Shown: positions 35,604 through 48,510 of the stretch, piece by piece
How positions within the stretch are numbered: the first letter of the stretch is position 1
Layout of the letters: the number at the start of each line of letters is the position of its first letter
From: Punica granatum
Lineage: Eukaryota > Streptophyta > Magnoliopsida > Myrtales > Lythraceae
DNA length: 64,000 nucleotides
Direction: 5' to 3'
Assembly (NCBI RefSeq): GCF_007655135.1
Contig: NC_045132.1
Coordinates: 24,422,354 to 24,486,353 of the forward strand
Position numbers and translations under genes: made by a program
Notes under the pieces: generated by a model
The model's input: the letters and a program-made list of their open reading frames with translations, nothing else
What the model was told of the DNA's origin: nothing
Databases searched by the model: none

Positions 35604-38020
35604 CTAGCTTAGTCCGCTAGGAGTCCGAGGAGAAAAAAATGACCTCGGATACTCCAAACTTCTTGGGGACAAGTTCACGTGCTCCAGGGCTCGGCACTGG
35701 ATCTCTGGAGGATAGTTCCTTACGCAGCCAATGCGCGGCCCTGCCCCGGTTGTCCATTTGCAGGACAGCTGCTTTCCCAGTTGGAACGACTTCTGTGAGG
35801 TGATGGCCTTTTTTGCAGCAGATGGTTCCGCTTGAGTGTGGTCGACCTTGGTCTCTCCAGAAAGATTGTCTTCGGAGGAAAAGCTCTTGAGCAGATCTAC
35901 CTTTCCAGATATTTCAAGCCTGGCCAGGTTTCTGCTCAAGCTGTCCCCCTTCCTCAACCTGTGCGATGCCAATGCGACCGAAGCAGTCTCTCTTGCATCC
36001 GGCTCCTCTTTTGTGAGGCCCGTGATGCGGACCTCTTCAGTCTCCACATTGTTCGCCTTTTGGACATAGTCCTCTTCGTTTGAGTTGCTTCTTATATGCA
36101 CGCTGCTTCTCTGTCTGCTTGGCAAACCTTCTTCGTCATCCATTGCGCTCATCTGAGACACAATAACAGAAAACCGTTCAGTGCTATTATAAATCTCAGC
36201 GAATGATCTTCTAGCTCATGTTCCTATTAAAAGCTAAGCTCCGTCCATTAACTTTGATCTTACCTTCACATTTGAGATATCTACATTGTTCTCTTCGAGA
36301 AACGAAATAAAGTCCCGGAAGTTCTCTTCGGTGGGCCGATAATGTCCGCTGTGGGGCCAAACTGCCTGCAAAGATTAAACAGGATGCTTCAGTAAAAATG
36401 ATGCCCAGAGAAGCACACTCTTGTTGCATTTTTATTATCATTTTGCATTTAGGAAAGTTGATGTGATCTCCTGTTTCGAGCTGTACCTTTAAAGTGCCAT
36501 GCTCAACAACCAACCGGCCAGCCGCAGAGGTGGCTCCTCCAGCTAAAAAGCTCGAGTGTTGGAAGGTTCCCTTCCTCTTCTTCCCAACATAAAGACTCTT
36601 CGAAGTGCTCAGGACAAAAATCCATTTTGTGTCCTCGGATTCTCCCAGGGTATGGAGAATCTCGCCTGACTGTTTGTAGAAGAACTTCCCGTCCACCACG
36701 GCAACTTCATATGCCTTCCTCTCCATCTGAGTGAACACAGAAAAATATGAGTCAGCAAATCAGAGGTGAATTACTGAAAGTTCCAAGAAAGATTATCAAA
36801 AGATGAATGGGACTTACTGGACCGAGATATTTGATGCACTGCTGCTGAAGTTTCGATCTCGGGCACTTTTCAAGGCTCGCCTCTTTCCCTTCGCCTATAT
36901 CCAACCTAGAAGTTCGAGGCAAATCCTTTAAGATCCGAACAATGAAAGAAAAATCATGTTAAAAAGGCAACATTTGTGGGTAGCAGCTTCGTACCAGTAG
37001 AAGAAGGGCTCTTTACTCTGACAGTGGAGCCATTTATCGTAGTAAAAGTGAAGATTATGGCCGTATCGATGACGTGGGTCGATCTGGACAAGACCGAAAA
37101 AACGATATTGAAATCAGTTGCAGTCATTAAGGACGGGGGAGAAAAGATCGGGTTTTATCTAATTTCATCATCTTGTGGGGGAACTTACAGCCTCAAGCCA
37201 GTGCTGCAATGCAAGTTTTCGAGCTTTATCGTTCTTCAACAAACCTTTTCCAACCTGTAAAAGCAAAAAAGATGATCAAACTCCACAATATTAGAAGCCA
37301 AAGGCTAGAGATATCAAAAGATTAATGAACTTACTTTAGCTGCCCTGGTCCTTGCTCGTGACCATCGCGAAATAGCTGTTTCATGCTTCTCGATGTCAAA
37401 GAAAGATACAGAGCTCCGCTTAAGCTCTACCGAGTCCAATACCTTCCACCTGTGAGAATCACGAAAATAGCTTAATTATCCCGGAATTTACCAATTTTTA
37501 CAGCTAGCAAGTTACTATTAGCATAGAGTAGACAGGAATACCAGCTTTGCGCAACAAGTACCGCACAGTCCGCGAGTTTTCTTCTTGTTCGGAAGCTTTT
37601 ATAAACTTTCTGCAGTTTTGTTGCAGCCTCATGTTTGGGACTGCTCCGGTCTAGTGGCGGCAGTTCTTGAGATATCCCGGAAAAAGTTTTAGGAATCGGG
37701 GATTGAATATCACTCTCTTCTGATTTAGGACTATCCGATAACACAGTTTCCTTCTCCTCGTCATCCACTGAAGGAGCCGTTATCGAAATCAACGTCCCCA
37801 ACTCTCTTCGTTTAAAACTGATCGATCCCTCTATTATCATCTTTCCTGAACCTAATGATTTCACGATCGTGGGATCCGAATCTCTGCCATTGAAACTGAT
37901 GGATCGGGCGACAGTCTTGGCCTCATCCTTACCGAAACTTATCGACCTAACGATGATCGATTCGATCCCTTTTTCCAGGTCGCCCGAGTCTGAAAATGGG
38001 CAGGAAACAGAAATTCCCAT
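35604..38020 (-). CDS. IQM: IQ-motif calmodulin-binding protein, IQM family
   Basis: Plant IQM proteins bind calmodulin without calcium and affect stomata, stress and development. Coding exons: 38020-37542, 37449-37335, 37254-37189, 37083-36995, 36905-36818, 36726-36487, 36365-36264, 36152-35604; 575 residues. The single IQ motif is at about 131-148 ([18 protein letters not shown]). The conserved core follows: [59 protein letters not shown] and AVWPHSGHY. The tail ends with the typical [20 protein letters not shown] and NLSPRS. N-terminal SISF repeats are rich in likely phosphorylation sites. A 5' UTR intron precedes the start. Best guess by gene order is the IQM2 branch, but I cannot separate IQM1-6 by eye. 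Confidence 0.92.
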
Positions 38021-38800
38021 TTGCCAACAGAATTCCTGTTGAAGAAATCAACAAGTGAGGAGAAATCAGTACCAGAAATGATTAAAACATGTCAGAAACA
38101 ACATATGGCTTTCAAACATTGTATAAATGTCCATTAGCGGAACCAGTCAAAGACACTGTTGAAGCAGTCAATATTCCAGGAAAGTAGAGTGCTTATACAA
38201 AGATGGCCTACCATAGGCTACTTCAAGAACGTTTTCATGATTTCAGCAGATGAAAAAGAAATTTCCCAGGAAGAATCGATTGAGGTAATTATGGATCCAT
38301 GTTGACCGCCGACCGGTCCTCCCAAAAAATCCAAACCCACAAGACAAGACGAAGGGTACATGACATTGCTGGATTTGAAGCAATATTCATCAGGATGAGA
38401 ATGCTCAGCTCCCAGAACAGAGTATCATAGATCTGGCGGGCCAAGACAATCAAGCAGGGGAATGTTCCCGACAGCTGAAAGGGAAAGGAGCCAAGAAAAG
38501 GAAAACCCACTTGACCCTTTTGAGAGAATCAAATGGAACATCGTATGCTCGTGCCATTTCTGCAGCTCATTGACAGAATCAAAAGCATTACCTTTGAGCT
38601 TGAGCTTGAGCTGTTCTTCTTCTGGGTTTCTTTCTGCGTTGAGGGTGAAGCCCTTGGGGAAGAAAATGGAGGTGGAGGTGGAGTTAGTTGGTGCTGTGTA
38701 GAATATATTAGATGATATAAATCCTAGAGGTTGAGCTATTCAAAGATGGAAGTAAAGTTTGAGTGTCCTTCCTCGTCCTCCGGTTGGCAAATATATAAAC
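38021..38800 (-). promoter_or_regulatory. IQM 5' UTR, leader intron and TATA box
   Basis: A non-coding first exon ends at 38592 (CAAAG|GTAATG), the leader intron covers 38591-38036 and ends AACAG, and the second exon resumes at 38035, 15 nt before the ATG. A TATA-like TTTATATAT lies at about 38790-38800 on the minus strand. Leader introns often raise expression in plants. Confidence 0.6.
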
Positions 38801-40350
38801 AGGGGATAGGGGACACGGACGGAGAGAAAACAGATTTTCCTACCACGTGGTACGGGTCGTGGACTGGGGTGAATACGAGAAAATCTTAAATGATTCTATT
38901 TTATAAGAATATAGCGAGAAGAAGATTAATGAAATTATCAAAATTGATAAAATTTTAGCGATTAATAGTGTAATTAATACTTATCGTTCTATTCATCACT
39001 AATTTAATAGGTGTTTTCTCACTTTTACGTAGCGAGATGACGTCAGAATTCATCGATAATAATGGATCCTATCGAAAAAGCAGCAATAGCACCTTGCCGC
39101 TCTTTTCTTGCCCTTTTTGTGGGTTCAAACAAGCAAAAGTTTATGGTCGGATGGACGGAGTGCAATTGGGACACAATCAAGAGAAATTCTATGGTCAAAT
39201 AAGGTATTGCTTCAAGTGACCAATTCAACCGTCGAGTTCGCTTTAATTTTTTTATCCCATTGTTAGTGCACCGCCAAAAACATAGTCGCTTTAGGAGCTC
39301 TCCCTAAGTAAAATTGAGGAATAATTTGGTTTAGCTAATACCATAAGAAACCTACAATCGAATAAATTGACACATCATAATAGCTCAAAATCTCAGGATT
39401 GACTAAATCTTATGCCCCTCGACGGAAATCAGAAAGATGTTTCGGGATTCATGACTGGTAAACGTAGCATCGACTATTTCAAACTTCAATCTGAATCAAG
39501 TGGATAAGCGACTTACTTTTCTTTTATCATGCATGAGCTCACAAAGTCGACTAGGCCAAATTAGTGTTACCGGCGACGTATATATAACTTGATTCACCTT
39601 CTTTATACTCTTTTCTCCATTAGTTTGATGTTTGAAAAACTGTGAAATGAGGGAAAGCTCAACTAACATGAGCAGTTCATTCAAGAGATTAGAAAAAAAT
39701 GAAACCTCCTTACTTCTTTTCTAAAAACAAACATAAACCCGTGTTCATGCTATGTACATGGAACCAAAAAAAGTCAGTTTGACAGCCCAAACAAATATTA
39801 ACAAAATAAAAATAATAATAATGATGAATACAAAAAATAAAGGGAATAAACTACTAGTACTTTGTCTTAGTGCTTTTTTTTTCCCTGGCTCTGCAGGATT
39901 TTACACGCTTGTGGTTCATTTTCAGTTATGTCGATACTCAATCCAGATTGACTTGTTCATAGATTCCAAGCTTTTCGCTGGCAATATTTCGGGAAATAAT
40001 CTCAATTTTATGCGACAACGGGGAAAAAATTTTCTTACACCCAAAATCGTCGACATTTTTAGTAGATTTTGCCAAGGCAAAAACAATTCCTCCGCCCAAA
40101 AAATGTAATTTGACAAACTTATTTGACATGTCAGAAGCGGTTCTTTTTCTTTTTTTCTTTTTTGTACATTTTTGAGTTTTATAAGAAGAAAAGCGAGGAG
40201 ATATAAAGAAAATGAACATATGAAATAGAAAAGCAAGAAGAATATACTATATTATGTTTCTATAAGGAAAAAAACAATTAATGTTCACTAAAAAACGTTC
40301 CTTTACAACTCAAATTTAAACCAACTAAAGATTTGAAATTGAATAAAAAA

Positions 40351-40492
40351 GGTGTAGCGCAGTGGTACACGCTCTCACCTGTAAATCTAGAAGTCGCAAA
40401 TTCGACACCTAGTGAAACTACCCGTGCCATTAGTTATTTAGAATTTTTCTTTCATTATATTAGGTCTTAAATCTCATTTATAAAAAAAAAAA
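40351..40492 (+). mobile_element. tRNA-derived SINE with poly(A) tail
   Basis: Starts GGTGTAGCGCAGTGGTACAC, a good box A (TAGCGCAGTGG), then box B-like AAATTCGACACC, then a body with TTAGTTATTTAGAATTTTTC and an A11 tail. Head, body and tail match the plan of plant SINEs. Three relatives lie at 20840, 43316 and 43720. Target duplication not identified. Confidence 0.8.
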
Positions 40493-41631
40493 TCGAATTC
40501 GAAGATTCAAGTCGGGGAAACTTCCATGCAAAATCATGGGGGACTGACCCACCGTATGATCTGGACACTGATTGGATGGGGATAATAAAAACATTAAATT
40601 TCTTGAACATTTTTTCTTTTTGGTATTTTTTTAATGTTTCAAATTCCACAGAACATAATAAGTCCGTAGTTGAAAAACATTGCACTTTGGTTCCCCGATC
40701 AAATATCAATAGGACTTTGTCTATTACCAAAAGCCAAAAAGTTCCCTCGTTTGTCAAAATATTAGACTATCTGTCCATGTCATTGGATTGAGAAACATTT
40801 TAGAGTTATAACTTTACTCCACTTTAATAGATGAAGACAAAATAGTTAAAAATTTATTATTAAAAAAATTAATTGTAATAATTGTTAAGAAAAATATGTG
40901 AAAGGATTTATTATAAAATTGGAAAAAAAAATTTAAAAGAGCAATGAATGATTAGAAGAATTTGGAATTAAAAATTAGTTATAATTATAATTAAGAAAAA
41001 GTATGTATGAGAATTTATAATTAAATTGAAAAAAAGATAAAATAAATAAAGATTGTGTCGTTGTATTGATGGAAGAATAACGTGGAATGGAGTGGAGTAC
41101 AATTTTATTTTTAAATCCAACAAAGCACGATAATTAATAAACAGTGGGCAAATTGAGGGTATAATTGACCTTACAAATATATCATCAGAAACACCAAAGG
41201 AGAGGGAAAAAACAGTTACAAATTAATAATCCATCGAGACGAGCCAGCAGGGTCAAATTTTTTTTATTGACCTATTAAAACCGCAAAGAAAGATTTATCA
41301 CTCTCGCATCCATGGCTGCCTACTGCTATGAGGGAGGTCCCATCTAACAGTAATGAGACTTTACTTACCGTATCCGGCCATCAGGTAAAGTAGAAGTGCC
41401 ACGACCCTCTTCAAATTCATAACCGAATATATTTATGTCTTTAATTCTTTAATGGATTAAATTTCAATTGAATATGGAAAAAAAAAAGAGAGAGAGAAAA
41501 TGGACGGCGGCATATGCATGGAGTAAACTGCCAGTGTTGACATGTCCGGAATTTCACATTTGAGTCATATAATTATGAGTTCTCCCAAATAGATGTATTT
41601 GGCTGGTATAAGATTATAGGAATAATATTGT

Positions 41632-41803
41632 AGGGTTAATTTCACCGTAAAATACGATATTTTAAAAATTTTCATTACGTGGCATATATCGTCATAATTT
41701 CACCAAATTACATGATATTTTAAAAAAATTTCATTGCATAACACGATAAATGTTATGCGGTGAAAAATTTTAAAGTATCGCGTTGTATGGTGAAACTAAC
41801 CCT
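41632..41803. mobile_element. hAT-like MITE, 172 bp
   Basis: Flanked by the exact 8-bp duplication AATATTGT (41624-41631 and 41804-41811). The inverted ends AGGGTTAATTTCACC and GGTGAAACTAACCCT match with one difference over 15 bp and stay similar for about 45 bp. An 8-bp target is the hAT signature. No coding capacity. Confidence 0.85.
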
Positions 41804-42556
41804 AATATTGTAACACCTTGCAGCTACTATCATAAAATTATGAATCATCACAAGTCGGTAACAATAAGAACAATTTGATGAAATTTTTCGTTATTATACT
41901 GATCATTGATCTTTTCTCTTCATATATGTTGCCATGTGGTTTATATATATGTATTATTTCATCAACAAACTTGGATTATCGGTAACTTTAATTAAAGGAT
42001 TAATTCAGATCAAACGGTTAATAAAACTCAGAAAAATAAAGGAAAAATCATCATCAACCATGACTCGACAGGCGAGACGATAAGGTAAACAAGGTATGAT
42101 AAAAAATCGCAAAATTACTTTCAAAATTCTGGTAGGATAAAATCTATGAATGCACGTTATCCTAAAAGAGCATTTTCTTTTTCTTTTTTCGCCCCCAATG
42201 CAAATTGAGTTGCAAAAGCAACTTTCAAAATTTAATATTAAAGAATCTCATGTGAAACGATGATTTGACACCGCCAAATATGAAAATATATGGTTGGGAA
42301 GAATGCCTCTTTCAAAAAGTGCGTATGAAAAATAATAGAGGTCTCTCGTGTGGTCTTACATTTGGATTTCAAAAATAAAGTGCACCAACCAAATATTATT
42401 TTCTTTTATCCAGTTTAATAATGGGTATATGTATGTATGAACATGATTTGTCAAATGGACATCTTTATCATCACTTTTTACAAGGATATACACACACACA
42501 TGCACATATATATATGTATATAGAAATATTATGAAAAGGTGAGTTACAGAACTTCT

Positions 42557-42603
42557 ATATATATATATATATATATACGTGTGTGTGTGTGTGTGTGTGT
42601 GTC
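42557..42603. repeat. Compound (AT)n-(TG)n microsatellite
   Basis: About 10 AT units followed by about 11 TG units. Confidence 0.9.
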
Positions 42604-43315
42604 ACGTAATAAAATTCAAATAGCGCGTAGCCGAGAATACCGACCAAGGGAACAAAGGAAAAAGGAAGAAGTGTGGGTCTCCTACGTACAGAGAAGAGAT
42701 CAATCAAACAAGCATGCATGGGAATCTGTGCATGCGTCGGAAAGTCGCATATACAGCGAAAAGTCGATGGTTGACATCCAACGATGTCATCGATTTCCAT
42801 GCAGACTGTGTTCGAATAATTAATCACCACCACTCCCGTACGGGTTTGACTGTAGACCGTACGTACGACCTTTTGCTATATTACGTACACATACATAATA
42901 CATGTCTTAAACGTACATGTGACATCGAGTCTTCAACAATTAATTCAGATCAAGGCTTCAGTTTCCCTTCGGTTTTCTCGACATTATTGGACAAGCTGGA
43001 TCGATCAGTCACCGCTTAATTAAATCAGTTCTTTGCCTTTTGTATTTTTGATTATTGTTTATCATCTTTTTGGGTTAAAATAATCATTTATCATTAACTT
43101 CAAGGGTAGGTTAATATCTGAAGTTTAATTATTGTGAATGGAAAAAATTATTAATTAAGAGAGTTTTACCATTTAGTGTCAATCTAACTAGAATTGAATT
43201 AGTTGGAATCCATTGGATTTCCGAATACTACTGAAACTATATATGAAGTTTAATTTGATTTACTTGTATATGTAAAATCCAATTACTTATCACCGAACAT
43301 TAGCTAAACACATCT

Positions 43316-43470
43316 TTTTTTTCTTTGGATTATAAGGGAGGCTCGTGAATCTCGACTAATACAATAAAATAAAAATTATAATAACTAATAAATGGGTACG
43401 GATAATACCATTTGATATTGAACTTTAAATATCTTGGTTACTATGAAGGCGTGTGTGTTGTGCTAAACCC
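43316..43470 (-). mobile_element. SINE, family of 40351, diverged copy
   Basis: On the minus strand: AAGTTCAATATCAAATGG (box B region), CCCATTTATTAGTTATTATAA, ATTGTATTAG and an A-rich end (AGAAAAAAAAGATG). The box A region is badly decayed. Confidence 0.7.
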
Positions 43471-43571
43471 TCTTTTGATAAAACACATCTCTCTTTAATC
43501 TAACAAAAAATAACCAAAATTTTCATTAAAAACTAACCATAAATGAAAATAATGTACGAAAATCTGAATTT

Positions 43572-43692
43572 GTCGAACACAAAGGTTCGTGCCTCTTGTG
43601 GGCATCTATCACCTCTAATTTTTGCGATAACTTGCCTTAAAGAAAATAGAGGTGATAGATGCCCACAAGAGGCACGAATCTGTGTGTTTGAC
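43572..43692. repeat. Near-perfect inverted repeat (hairpin)
   Basis: Arms 43572-43617 and 43647-43692 are 46 nt each with three mismatches; the inner 32 nt (43586-43617 against 43647-43678) are perfectly complementary. The loop is 29 nt. Neighbouring SINEs flank it on both sides. Either strand would fold into a long RNA stem suitable for Dicer-like enzymes. The arms match none of the conserved plant miRNAs I know. Confidence 0.9.
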
Positions 43693-43719
43693 AAGAGCCT
43701 TGGATTTCCAACTGTCATT

Positions 43720-43860
43720 ATAAAAGAGACCAAAGGCTCGCCTAGTATAATGAAAGATAAATATTAAATAACTAATAAATGAGTATGTGTAGTTTCACTA
43801 GATATCGAACTTGTGACCTCGAAATCAACAGGCGATGACAGACTCCACTGCACTACAATC
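43720..43860 (-). mobile_element. SINE, family of 40351
   Basis: On the minus strand: TAGTGCAGTGGAGTC (box A), ACAAGTTCGATATC (box B), then TAGTGAAACTAC as at 40351, TTTATTAGTTATTTAA and ATTATACTAGG. The tail ends CTTTTATAAT without a long A run. Confidence 0.75.
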
Positions 43861-44437
43861 TTTTTGATAAGAAAGATTAATTTTTAGCAATTAATTATTC
43901 TTTATTTTTTTCTATATAGTTTGCCTTAATTAGAGGATCTATCTATTGGTTAAAAGCCTTTTTTTCCCTCTCTTTTTAGGAGAGAGAACAGTGCACTAAG
44001 CAATGTTCAGCTAAAGCCCCGAGAGCAAGTTCATGATTTTCATCACCAGCCGTAGCTCCCCCGTAAATTAGCTCTCTGACCTAAATCTAAATCTAATCGA
44101 CTAAAAAACCTCTTCATAAAATATATGGACCCTATAGGTAAACCTTATATAATACTTTTGATGAATTCTAAACCTTATATTAATTATTAGTGCCTACTGG
44201 ATCAACAATTAATAGCCATAATTTAACCGGGGACCGTCCAGGAGACAGCATGTTCCATGTTTTTCTTTCGTTTTTGTTGTCCATATTTTAAAACTTGTCA
44301 GAACATGTTCCACGTTACACAAACTAGATCACGAGAGAGGCTCTCACAAAACCTCGTCCCAACCATTACCATTTATTCCGGGGCCTTCAATGATCACACA
44401 AAAATCAGCACCCAAATCTCTCTGTAATTAAGTTATG

Positions 44438-44594
44438 AAAGCTTAATCAGTCCCGAACCGGAATCGGTCCAATTGAATATAGTCGATTGTAAAATGAACA
44501 TAATCGGTTGAAATAAAATGCAGTCAGCTAAGTTATATTTTCAGTCGACTATATTCAACTGTATTGATTTTGCCTCAAGACTGAATAAATTTCC
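44438..44594. mobile_element. Mutator-like MITE, 157 bp
   Basis: Flanked by TTAAGTTATG at 44428-44437 and 44595-44604; a 9-10-bp duplication is typical of Mutator-like elements. The ends are imperfectly inverted (AAAGCTTAATCAGTCCCGA against the complement of TCAAGACTGAATAAATTTCC). An inner pair, TTGAATATAGTCGAYTG, is also inverted, so the whole element can fold back. Confidence 0.75.
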
Positions 44595-46057
44595 TTAAGT
44601 TATGGGGAGGGAGGAAGATGGTAGTCAGACCACAGACCGTACCTGGTCATTTCCAACTGTCATTTCCAGATCTCTGTCCTAGCTAGTACTCGCACCGTAC
44701 GCACGTATGACGTGGCCATAAACCCATGAGACCGGGGCCGGTGCAAAACTGGGGAAGAACAAGGACGATGCTTCCATGAACATGCTATGCTCCTCACCGA
44801 CGGCTTGGGGAGGCAACCCAGCTGCACCCTCGTAGTGGGCCCACGTGCTTCCGAGCTACTGCCAGTGCCACGTCGCTCTGTTAATTAATGTTTATTTTTA
44901 TTATTGATTATCGTCAACAAAGATGGATAAACCTAATTAATAAGGAATCTGTTCTCCTTGCTCTGATTTAAAGATAAAATTAATCATATCACTATTTATC
45001 AAAAAAAATCATATCATTAAATTGTCGGAGTTATAGGAATTTCAGGTATTAGGTGGTGCATAGAGATCGAGAAGGAAAAGTGATCAAAATTTGGTAATAA
45101 AAATCAATTTCCATTTTTTTAATCTTATATATATATATATATATATATTTGAATAATGAATATATATGTATATATATATTACGAGATGTATATGTACTAT
45201 ATATTCATTATAACCTCTAGAACAAATTCTTCCTACTAGCTAGCAGCAATCCATGATTTGTCACCCCGCAGTAAAAGAATTTGTATAACGCTAAGATCAA
45301 CCGAATGCACTTTCCGACCTGCTTTAGACACACTATAGTAGAAGTGCCCTTTATTTATATATATATATATATATATTTTAAGTTTTTGCCATCTCATATT
45401 CCAAAACCCGTTAAAACTCGGCTAATTAATTATATTTTTGAGAGCTATCAAAATTTCAATGGTAAACTAATTAACAATATGCTTTTCCTAATTATGCTGT
45501 CTCTGGTGTGCAACCAACCGTACGTGCGACATATAATGGCGGATATATAAGATTAGATATATACTTTGGAAACATTGCAGATATATATTTTTCGAGTAGT
45601 AACTAGTAACTGTTAATTTAAGGGCGGACCCCAATGGCGCCCTGGCATAATAATGACGTGACCCAATATTGTCAAGTGAAAGTGAATATTCAGACTAACA
45701 TATAATAATGACTTGACAACGTAATAACGCAAATCCAAAATTTACACGGCCTAATTATCTAATATTTGTAACTAAGTGTGAGTTTCATATATATATATAT
45801 ATATATATATATCTAGCTCGTTCACGGTGTATATATATATGTTCATGAAACCTACCGCATTTAAAATCTTTTGCGAAAAATGCACCTCTTGTTATTATCG
45901 GAATAGTCCTGTTTAGACGGCACGAGCCAACGAGTGGAGTTATCACAAATTTTTTTCTCGCTCACATTAAATCATCACCGACTCAAAAGAGACTGTTGAG
46001 TGAGATCGTGTCACATGTATATATATGATTTTATTCTTCGGCATTCAATTCAATTTC

Positions 46058-46205
46058 TATGGGGCGCGGCGGGGCGGGGCAGGGCAGAAGGACGGTCATG
46101 GATGTTGATTGTTAACCGGCCAGAGCAGAGCAGAGCAGAGCACAGAGAACAGCTGTGGCGCACCGACGCATTGTATTGTATTGGTCGGGTCGGGTCGGTC
46201 TTGCA
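46058..46205. repeat. Cluster of four different short tandem repeats
   Basis: Within 150 bp: GGCGGGGCGGGGC (46067-46080), (AGAGC)n near 46121-46142, (TATTG)n near 46171-46182 and (GGTCG)n near 46182-46199. The block is more GC-rich than the surrounding DNA. Confidence 0.8.
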
Positions 46206-48465
46206 GTTGCATTGTGTTGCGTGCGGTCGGCCAGTTTAAGTTTACTGTCGGAATTGAATTAAATTGAGTTTTAAACCAAAAGCGCGTTTAATGAATGAAT
46301 GGTATTAAATGAGAAGACTCTGTCTGTCTCTCTCTAAGCACCGACGCCCTGTCAGTCTGAGGGTCCGACTCAAAGCAAAGCAAAGGATCGAGGGAGATGA
46401 TGAAGATGATCTGTTCCATAGAAAACTGTGTAAAAAGTGCCATCGATCAGTCTTCCCCCACCCGCCCACGCTCGCTTTCTCAAAGTCAGCGACCACTGAG
46501 CGAGTAATATGTATGTTTGACTTGTACTATATATACATATATATATATCTGTGTGTGTGGGTATATATTCATTCATTATCCTATCCAGCTATCAATTGCC
46601 AGCTTCCGCAGCAAATCTTTCCTCTCATGCCATTCCCTAAAATATTATATATAATCCCCTTCTTTTCAGTCCAAGTCTTCCCATCTATCCATTCAACTGG
46701 TTAATATGTTCTCTCGAAGAATTTATCAGGGAATAAATATCATAAATCATCCCAATTATAATTATCGGTTCAACTAATTTGACACTTACTCATCTTAAAT
46801 AACGTCTCAAATTTGAGTTTTATAAATAAAGAAATTCCATGATTAGGAAAATGTTATCTATAACTGGGCCGAGTTTGACTTGAACCAAATTAGTCGGAAC
46901 CACTAAACTTCTAGATATCAATATGCATCCTACTAAAAAAAATCGTTTCAATTTCAATAAATCATATACATATACAATACATAGTAGAACATCTTAGTTT
47001 TAATATCATGTTTATACTAGATGGTAACACGTGCTACACGCAGGAATCATCGATCGCTTGATTAAAATGAAAATTAATTAAATAATATATATATTACTAA
47101 TAATAATATATATACATAACAAAATAATTTTTAATTTTTATAAGAACTTCTCATACCTCGTGCTATGCACAATTGTTGTATTTTTCTTATTTGTTCACGT
47201 CTCCAAAGAAAACTATAATTATATTTTCATAATTTTCACAAATTTTTCTTAGAGCTAAAAAAGATTTTTTATAAGCCAACAGTTTAATTAATAGAAGTAA
47301 TAGTAGAAATAAAGAAATTATTATATAGAATAGAGTAAAGAGAGAATGAAGAGGAGATCTGAACATCAAGAGAGCCGGGAGGGAGAATGGTGGATAGAAA
47401 ATAATGAATGCAGGTGAAAAGTGGATGGTTAACCCGGCAAAAATAGAAAAGTGGTGGTTAAAAAAAAAGAAACTTCACCCCAAAAAATAAACAATTACCG
47501 TCTATTATCCATATACAATTTTAAAAGTTAAAGTAATTCATCGGGTGATGCCGCATAAGACTTAGATAGTTCCTGATTGAACAACTTTTGAAATTTTTAC
47601 TAATCATAACACAACAAATGGTATGTTATAATCTTGCTACTTCACTAATAGAACTTCAAGGTTTTTTGGTTACAAAAGTCGAAGAGCCTTTTGTATATAT
47701 ATGTATATATTTATATAAAAAGAGAAATTCGTTGATTATGGGCATATGCTTTCATTATCTTCATAACGGCAATATAGAACTCATACTATTCTATGAATCG
47801 GGGAATCTCTCATTACTGTAAAAGTGAAAAAACTATTATGTAAATAGAGAAACTTTACCAAAATTGCAAATGAAGAAAACAATAAAACTAACTTCTTTAT
47901 AGACAAGTTTAGTCATAAATAAACTTTTGCGATACAGTTTGTCTTTTATGTCAAAAAACTCTAACTCACACATACTCACGGCCCTTTCGTCAAGTAATAT
48001 ATAAAAGCTAAAGCGCGAGATGTGGAAGCTCTATTTTGTAACTCTTAGCTCGTGGTTGAATGTAGCACGAATCGTAGAAGCCCCAATCGCTAATACTCGG
48101 ATGATTAATTTTTTCAAAAAGATATTTATGTATTTGAATATTTAAATTTTGACACAATAATAACAACTAATTTTATATTAAAAATGGAATGAATATTAAA
48201 AAATTTCTATAGAATAAGAAAGTATTTTTAATTTTCAATGGATATTAAAAAATCTTTTCTAAAAAAATATAACATGATCTCGAGAAATTATTATATATAT
48301 CAAATAATTATATGTTATTAATTTTTTAAAGTGCCGACGCAATGCGCAGTACTGTACCTAGTCATATTATTAATCTAGTGACTATTAATTACTTTCACTA
48401 TTTTTTGAAGGGTGTAATTCAAAGAAGGAACATTAGACAAACTATTTTTATTTGCCTATATAATA

Positions 48466-48467
<2 letters not shown>

Positions 48468-48502
<35 letters not shown>

Positions 48503-48510
48503 CAGATATA
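48468..48510. repeat. (GATA)n microsatellite
   Basis: About 10 GATA units with one GACA interruption. Confidence 0.9.

Noticed and set aside
40351..40420. Possible tRNA gene (box A and box B present)
   Set aside because: It cannot fold into a proper cloverleaf with a paired acceptor stem, and it continues into a SINE body with a poly(A) tail.
43586..43678. Conserved microRNA gene
   Set aside because: The arm sequence matches none of the conserved plant miRNAs I know, and pairing is more perfect than usual for old MIR genes; left as an unexplained hairpin.
46309..46704. 131-codon open frame
   Set aside because: It runs through an (AT)n tract and matches no family; no splice or promoter support.
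48468..48510. Possible CRISPR-like regular array
   Set aside because: It is a simple GATA microsatellite; no spacers and a eukaryotic context.
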